9,486 bases of DNA, taken from positions 1 to 9,486 of the forward strand of contig QIJI01000043.1 of assembly GCA_003231795.1 (NCBI GenBank). The letters are read 5' to 3'. Below are positions 6,584 through 9,486 of this stretch, piece by piece; the stretch's first letter is position 1, and each line of letters starts with the position of its first letter. The DNA is from Gammaproteobacteria bacterium. Lineage in GTDB: Bacteria; Pseudomonadota; Gammaproteobacteria; GCA-001735895. Below the pieces are notes generated by a model. The model ran no database searches. It saw only the letters and a list, made by a program, of their open reading frames with translations, and had not been told where the DNA came from. A program made the position numbers and the translations under genes.

Positions 6584-7882
6584 CTAGATCGATTTGGTTA
6601 AAATTTTGGATCCACGTCCCGGATTCAATCTGGCGCGTCGGTTTTCCGGTAGTTCTAAATCATTACTTTCACTAAAACCATGTTCGATAAACCAATGCGA
6701 TGTGCGGGTTGTTAACGCAAATAATTGGTTTGCGCCGGATTTTTGTGCCTGGCGTTCGGCGAGCTCCAGTAATTGTTTACCCAGACCAGTATTTTGATAC
6801 CCGGAATGCACTGCGAGGCAGGCAATTTCCATCAGGCCGGCTACATCCGCGGGAATACACGCGATGCAGGCGATCACCATGCCATCCTTTTCAATAACCT
6901 GAAAGCAGGAAATTTCAAGCTCTAACTGTTCACGTGACCGTTCCACCAATACTCCATTGGCCTGCAGTGGCTCGATCAGGCTCAGGATGCCACCGATATC
7001 GTCGATGCTGGCACTTCTAATTCCCTCGTAAAACAAATTTGTTATCAAGGTGCCACAACCGTCCCGGGTAAATAGTTCCAGCAGTAAGCCTCCGTCGATG
7101 CCTTGATCGATTAAATGCACCCGTTTTACCTGCAACTGAATCGCTCTGATCGCCTGTTGTAAAACATTTCGAATGGGGTCGGATACCTGGCCTGTCTCGA
7201 GCATGGCTTCGACATCACTCGTTGACAGGGAGCTGGGGGCGGATTTCCCTTCGCCCAGATCTTCGTGGATGAAAATCAGCTTGTCGGCTTGCAGCGAGCA
7301 GGCTACTTCACAGGCGAGTTCTTCGGCGGGCAGGTTGAAGACTTCACCGGTGCGAGAGTATCCCAGATTAGATAACAGGACTACATGGTTCGCGAGTAAA
7401 TCGGCAATTTCCTCGTGTTTGATATCCCGCACCTTGCCCGAGTGCTGCATATCGATACCGTCGATTATCCCTAGCGGCATGCCGGTAACGAAATTACCGC
7501 TAAGCAGGGATATCTCCGATCCAGACATCGGTGTATTTGGTAGCCCCATCGATAACTGGGACGCGAAAAAGGTTTTCACTTCATTAATGGCCTGCACGAT
7601 CAGCGGCATCGATGTTGCGTCACTGATTCTTATGTTGTTGTGAAAATTCGAGTCCACTCCGTTTTTAGCCAGATGTGAATCGATGGATTTGCGACTGCCA
7701 TGCAGGATAACCAGTTTAATGCCGAGGTGATTGAGCAATGCTAAATCATGTACCAGTCCAATAAACCGGTCGGAATGAATGACATCATCGGATACCAATA
7801 TGACAAAGGTTTTTTTGCGGTGGGCCTTGATATAAGGCGCGGCACCGCGAAACCACTGTACATACTCCTGCGTATTGCTCAT
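6584..7882 (-). CDS. argA: N-acetylglutamate synthase (amino-acid N-acetyltransferase)
   Basis: Catalyses the first committed step of arginine synthesis, acetyl-CoA plus L-glutamate to N-acetylglutamate. From the ATG it has 432 residues (E. coli 443). An amino-acid-kinase-fold domain (about 10-285) contains FVILVSDDVI, LVILHGSR (57-64), the LSGNFVTGMPLGIIDGID region (127-144), VVLLSNLGYSRTGEVFNL, and VHLIDQGIDGGLLLELFTRDGCGT; in the family this domain binds arginine for feedback inhibition. A GNAT acetyltransferase domain (about 290-432) carries the acetyl-CoA loop QNTGLG (363-368) and LTTRTSHWFIEHGF. The ATG at 7882 gives MSNTQEYVQWFR, matching the usual MxxYVxWLR opening; a TTG at 7891 would add three residues. 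The nucleotidase gene follows by 27 bp. The extreme C-terminus (LNPGRGSKILTK) differs from the YNYQRxSK-type ending I remember. Confidence 0.95.
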   Translation of the reverse strand: MSNTQEYVQWFRGAAPYIKAHRKKTFVILVSDDVIHSDRFIGLVHDLALLNHLGIKLVILHGSRKSIDSHLAKNGVDSNFHNNIRISDATSMPLIVQAINEVKTFFASQLSMGLPNTPMSGSEISLLSGNFVTGMPLGIIDGIDMQHSGKVRDIKHEEIADLLANHVVLLSNLGYSRTGEVFNLPAEELACEVACSLQADKLIFIHEDLGEGKSAPSSLSTSDVEAMLETGQVSDPIRNVLQQAIRAIQLQVKRVHLIDQGIDGGLLLELFTRDGCGTLITNLFYEGIRSASIDDIGGILSLIEPLQANGVLVERSREQLELEISCFQVIEKDGMVIACIACIPADVAGLMEIACLAVHSGYQNTGLGKQLLELAERQAQKSGANQLFALTTRTSHWFIEHGFSESNDLELPENRRARLNPGRGSKILTKSI

Positions 7883-7905
7883 CACTTCCAATATCCGCTA
7901 AACTT

Positions 7906-9159
7906 GTGGCCGCACTATATTACATTCGTAATAGCGAACATAGACCACAAAAGGATTTCGCGATTAATAACGAGAATCAGTCACTCAGCAGCAATCAGTT
8001 ACAGCAACAGGAACTGGTCAGCTTTCTCTATCACCGTTTCCGTTTCGGTATTTTCATCACGCTGTTCGTGTCCTCACTGACGTCGATACTGGCTTATGTG
8101 GAGTTGTCGATTCAGGGCAGGGGGCACTGGGTAATTGGATGGTTTCTATTGCTGCTCGGCATTTTGATAGTGAGATGGAGAGGGCTGAATCAGTTTTTAA
8201 ATCTCGACAACAAGGCCTATTTTCCGTACCAGATATGGCATACCCGTTTTTACATTGGGGCTAGCCTCACCGGGCTGATGCTCGGTCTCGGCGCGGCCCT
8301 TCTAATGCCCTACATAACGCTCAAGCTGCAGATCATATTGCATTCGTTGTTGCTGGTAATGGCGGCCGGAGCTATCGCGTACCTGTCGACCTCGCTTCGA
8401 GTTTACATAACCTATTTACTCACCATAATGATGCCGGTGACCGTCTGGTTATTCCTGCAAAATAACTCGGAAACCTACCTGCTCAGCTTTTTATACCTAT
8501 TTTTCATGACTGCTGGATTTATCAGTGTTAAACGCATGAGTGAACTCCTTAACAACGCGCTTTATTATCGCTACGACAACGAAACCCTGGTGGACGATCT
8601 GCAGCGCCTGTTGCAATCGGTTTCACAGAACAATAAGGCCCTGGAGAAGATTTCGCTAACCGACGAATTAACCGGGGTCGCCAGCTACCGGGCCTTTCGA
8701 GTTCATCTTGAAGAAATCTGGAACAGTTATCACGGTAACAACCTGCCTGTGTCGCTGTTGAAACTGAATATCGATTACTACCACGAATTCAACGCCCATC
8801 ACGGCCAGCAGGCCGCAGATCGTTATCTGGGTGAAATCGCACGTCTGCTAAGCGATCAGGTATCGCATCAAAGCCAGATGGTAGCGCGATTGCATGGTGC
8901 TGAATTTGCTTTACTTTTACCCGGAGTGAGTTGTGCCGAAGCACGTCAAATTGCGAAACAGGTGATAAAGGGACTGGCCGATAAAAAAATCGAACATCGA
9001 AAATCGCCGATCGGCCCCTTATTGACCATGAGTGTGGGTCTGGGCAGCCAAACGGTCAGGCCGGGGGCATCGTCAGGCGAGCTACTGGTACGTGTCGATA
9101 CTGCGCTTAAGCTGGCTACCGAAAAGGGGCATAACCGACTGGAGGTGCTCGAGGCTTAA
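7906..9159 (+). CDS. Six-helix membrane protein with degenerate GGDEF domain
   Basis: 417 residues from a GTG start. About six hydrophobic segments lie in residues 46-66, 75-91, 116-136, 141-160, 166-184 and 190-208, then a coiled-coil-like linker (213-248) and a GGDEF-fold domain (about 250-415). The fold is clear: LTDELTGVASYRAF, LLKLNIDYYHEFNAHHG, and the closing VDTALKLATEKGHNRLEV. The catalytic signature is broken: GG(D/E)EF reads HGAEF (330-334), the first metal-binding Asp of the DID motif is N288, and no RxxD inhibitory site precedes it. It is therefore unlikely to make c-di-GMP and may be a sensor, a c-di-GMP or GTP binder, or a partner protein. The start is uncertain: the GTG has no ribosome site, while AAGGA at 7951-7955 precedes an ATT at 7963 with 7-base spacing. 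It is divergent from argA and convergent with argF. Confidence 0.85.
   Translation: MAALYYIRNSEHRPQKDFAINNENQSLSSNQLQQQELVSFLYHRFRFGIFITLFVSSLTSILAYVELSIQGRGHWVIGWFLLLLGILIVRWRGLNQFLNLDNKAYFPYQIWHTRFYIGASLTGLMLGLGAALLMPYITLKLQIILHSLLLVMAAGAIAYLSTSLRVYITYLLTIMMPVTVWLFLQNNSETYLLSFLYLFFMTAGFISVKRMSELLNNALYYRYDNETLVDDLQRLLQSVSQNNKALEKISLTDELTGVASYRAFRVHLEEIWNSYHGNNLPVSLLKLNIDYYHEFNAHHGQQAADRYLGEIARLLSDQVSHQSQMVARLHGAEFALLLPGVSCAEARQIAKQVIKGLADKKIEHRKSPIGPLLTMSVGLGSQTVRPGASSGELLVRVDTALKLATEKGHNRLEVLEA
7914..7933 (-). promoter_or_regulatory. Candidate argA promoter region with 16-bp palindrome
   Basis: On the minus strand TATAGT (7919-7914) is a plausible -10 for argA; no convincing -35 is seen. 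Immediately upstream, TATTAC-ATTC-GTAATA (7918-7933) is a perfect inverted repeat with 6-bp arms, placed where a repressor would block that promoter. It does not match the E. coli ARG box half-sites (TGAAT/ATTCA) well. Operator function is inference. Confidence 0.35.
7951..7955 (+). promoter_or_regulatory. Candidate ribosome binding site bearing on the degenerate-GGDEF start
   Basis: AAGGA lies 7 bases before an in-frame ATT at 7963. There is no in-frame ATG between 7906 and the first membrane helix, and the GTG at 7906 has no Shine-Dalgarno sequence. If ATT is the true start, the protein loses 19 residues and the 16-bp palindrome lies wholly in untranslated DNA. Confidence 0.3.
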
Positions 9160-9197
9160 GGAAGCTCTGCTTTTTGCGGAGGTTCCTTAAAATTTTT
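9156..9197 (+). terminator. Intrinsic terminator after the GGDEF-like gene
   Basis: TTAAGGAA (9156-9163) pairs perfectly with TTCCTTAA (9183-9190). Inside, CTCTGC pairs with GCGGAG (one G-T wobble) around a T5 loop, leaving one G-G mismatch. The stem is followed by AATTTTT (9191-9197). The plus-strand T tract makes it a good rho-independent terminator for the GGDEF-like gene. On the minus strand the same hairpin lacks a strong T tract, so it may stop argF transcripts less efficiently. The stop codons of both converging genes lie in its arms. Confidence 0.85.
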
Positions 9198-9486
9198 GCT
9201 TGATTAAAATTTCAAGCAATGCTTTTTGCGCATGAAGCCGATTTTCCGCTTCCTGCCAGACCACCGATTGAGCGCTATCGAGCACTTCGGTAGTCACCTC
9301 TTCACCACGATGAGCCGGCAAGCAGTGCATGAAAAGTGCATCTTTATCGGCTAACGACATTAATTGCTGATTGACCTGGAAGGCAGAAAAAACTTTTACC
9401 CGTTGTTCCTGTTCCTGTTCCTGCCCCATGCTTGCCCAGACGTCGGTTACGATCAGATCGGCCTGCTGCGCCGCCGCTTCGGTCGA
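9187..9486 (-). CDS. argF: Ornithine carbamoyltransferase, C-terminal part (N-terminus outside window)
   Basis: The anabolic enzyme of arginine synthesis that transfers carbamoyl phosphate to ornithine to form citrulline. The 99 C-terminal residues are present and the frame is open to the right edge. Diagnostic motifs are TDVWASMGQE (the SMG ornithine-binding loop) and FMHCLPAHRGEEV, whose HCLP cysteine binds ornithine. The ending SVVWQEAENRLHAQKALLEILI is typical of the family. The TAA stop lies in the right arm of the shared terminator hairpin. Just after the SMG loop the protein reads GQEQEQEQR, encoded by a hexanucleotide repeated three times (9405-9422). The motifs fit argF/argI; a catabolic arcB form cannot be strictly excluded from the fragment, but proximity to argA favours the biosynthetic role. 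Confidence 0.93.
   Translation of the reverse strand, partial: STEAAAQQADLIVTDVWASMGQEQEQEQRVKVFSAFQVNQQLMSLADKDALFMHCLPAHRGEEVTTEVLDSAQSVVWQEAENRLHAQKALLEILIKQKF
9405..9422. repeat. Hexanucleotide tandem repeat within argF
   Basis: GTTCCT is repeated three times exactly. On the coding (minus) strand it encodes alternating Gln and Glu residues. The repeat unit is a multiple of three, so a change in copy number would keep the frame. Confidence 0.8.

Noticed and set aside
7173..7643. Plus-strand open frame of 156 codons within argA
   Set aside because: It lies fully antisense to conserved ArgA sequence, has low-complexity Ser-rich composition, and has no family resemblance.
1..9486. Mobile elements, CRISPR arrays, tRNA or rRNA genes
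   Set aside because: No transposase, terminal repeats, regularly spaced repeats or cloverleaf-like conserved RNA sequences were seen by reading both strands.

Overview
The window reads as ordinary chromosome from a gammaproteobacterium. The evidence is a PilS/PilR pair behind a PP0621-type small gene, ArgA of the two-domain proteobacterial kind (amino acid kinase fold plus GNAT), SucC/SucD of the enterobacterial lengths (386 and 289 residues), a DksA-family protein, and a cN-I-like 5'-nucleotidase. Base composition looks near 50% G+C and even throughout. I see no insertion sequence, phage gene, CRISPR array, tRNA or rRNA, and no sign of recent transfer. The genus cannot be named from this alone.

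Layout, left to right. (1) Positions 1-2872, minus strand: a three-gene operon of a small membrane-anchored zinc-ribbon protein (PP0621 family), the sensor kinase PilS, and the sigma-54 activator PilR, whose C-terminal end lies outside the window. These genes normally set type IV pilin transcription; pilA is not in view. (2) 2873-2996: divergent intergenic region with a good extended -10 promoter facing right. (3) 2997-5032, plus strand: sucC-sucD, encoding both subunits of the TCA-cycle succinyl-CoA synthetase, without the usual sdh/sucAB neighbours. (4) 5033-5170: a well-formed sigma-70 promoter for the next gene. (5) 5171-5587, plus strand: a DksA-family RNA polymerase regulator whose zinc-finger cysteines are replaced in the C-x2-T-x17-T-x2-A pattern of zinc-independent DksA proteins. 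(6) 5645-7882, minus strand: argA (first step of arginine synthesis) followed 27 bp later by a cytosolic 5'-nucleotidase, probably one operon. (7) 7883-7962: short divergent control region holding a 16-bp palindrome. (8) 7906-9159, plus strand: a six-helix membrane protein with a degenerate, probably non-catalytic GGDEF domain. (9) 9156-9197: a strong terminator hairpin whose two arms contain the stop codons of the converging genes. (10) 9187-9486, minus strand: the C-terminal 99 residues of ornithine carbamoyltransferase (argF).

Themes: central carbon flux (sucCD), stringent-type control of RNA polymerase (DksA), arginine synthesis (argA, argF) and surface or signalling functions (PilSR, degenerate GGDEF). 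I found no convincing undescribed multi-gene system. The points most worth a second look are the cysteine-poor DksA with its GC-rich promoter discriminator, the degenerate GGDEF protein with an uncertain non-ATG start between two arginine genes, and the palindrome in the argA control region.
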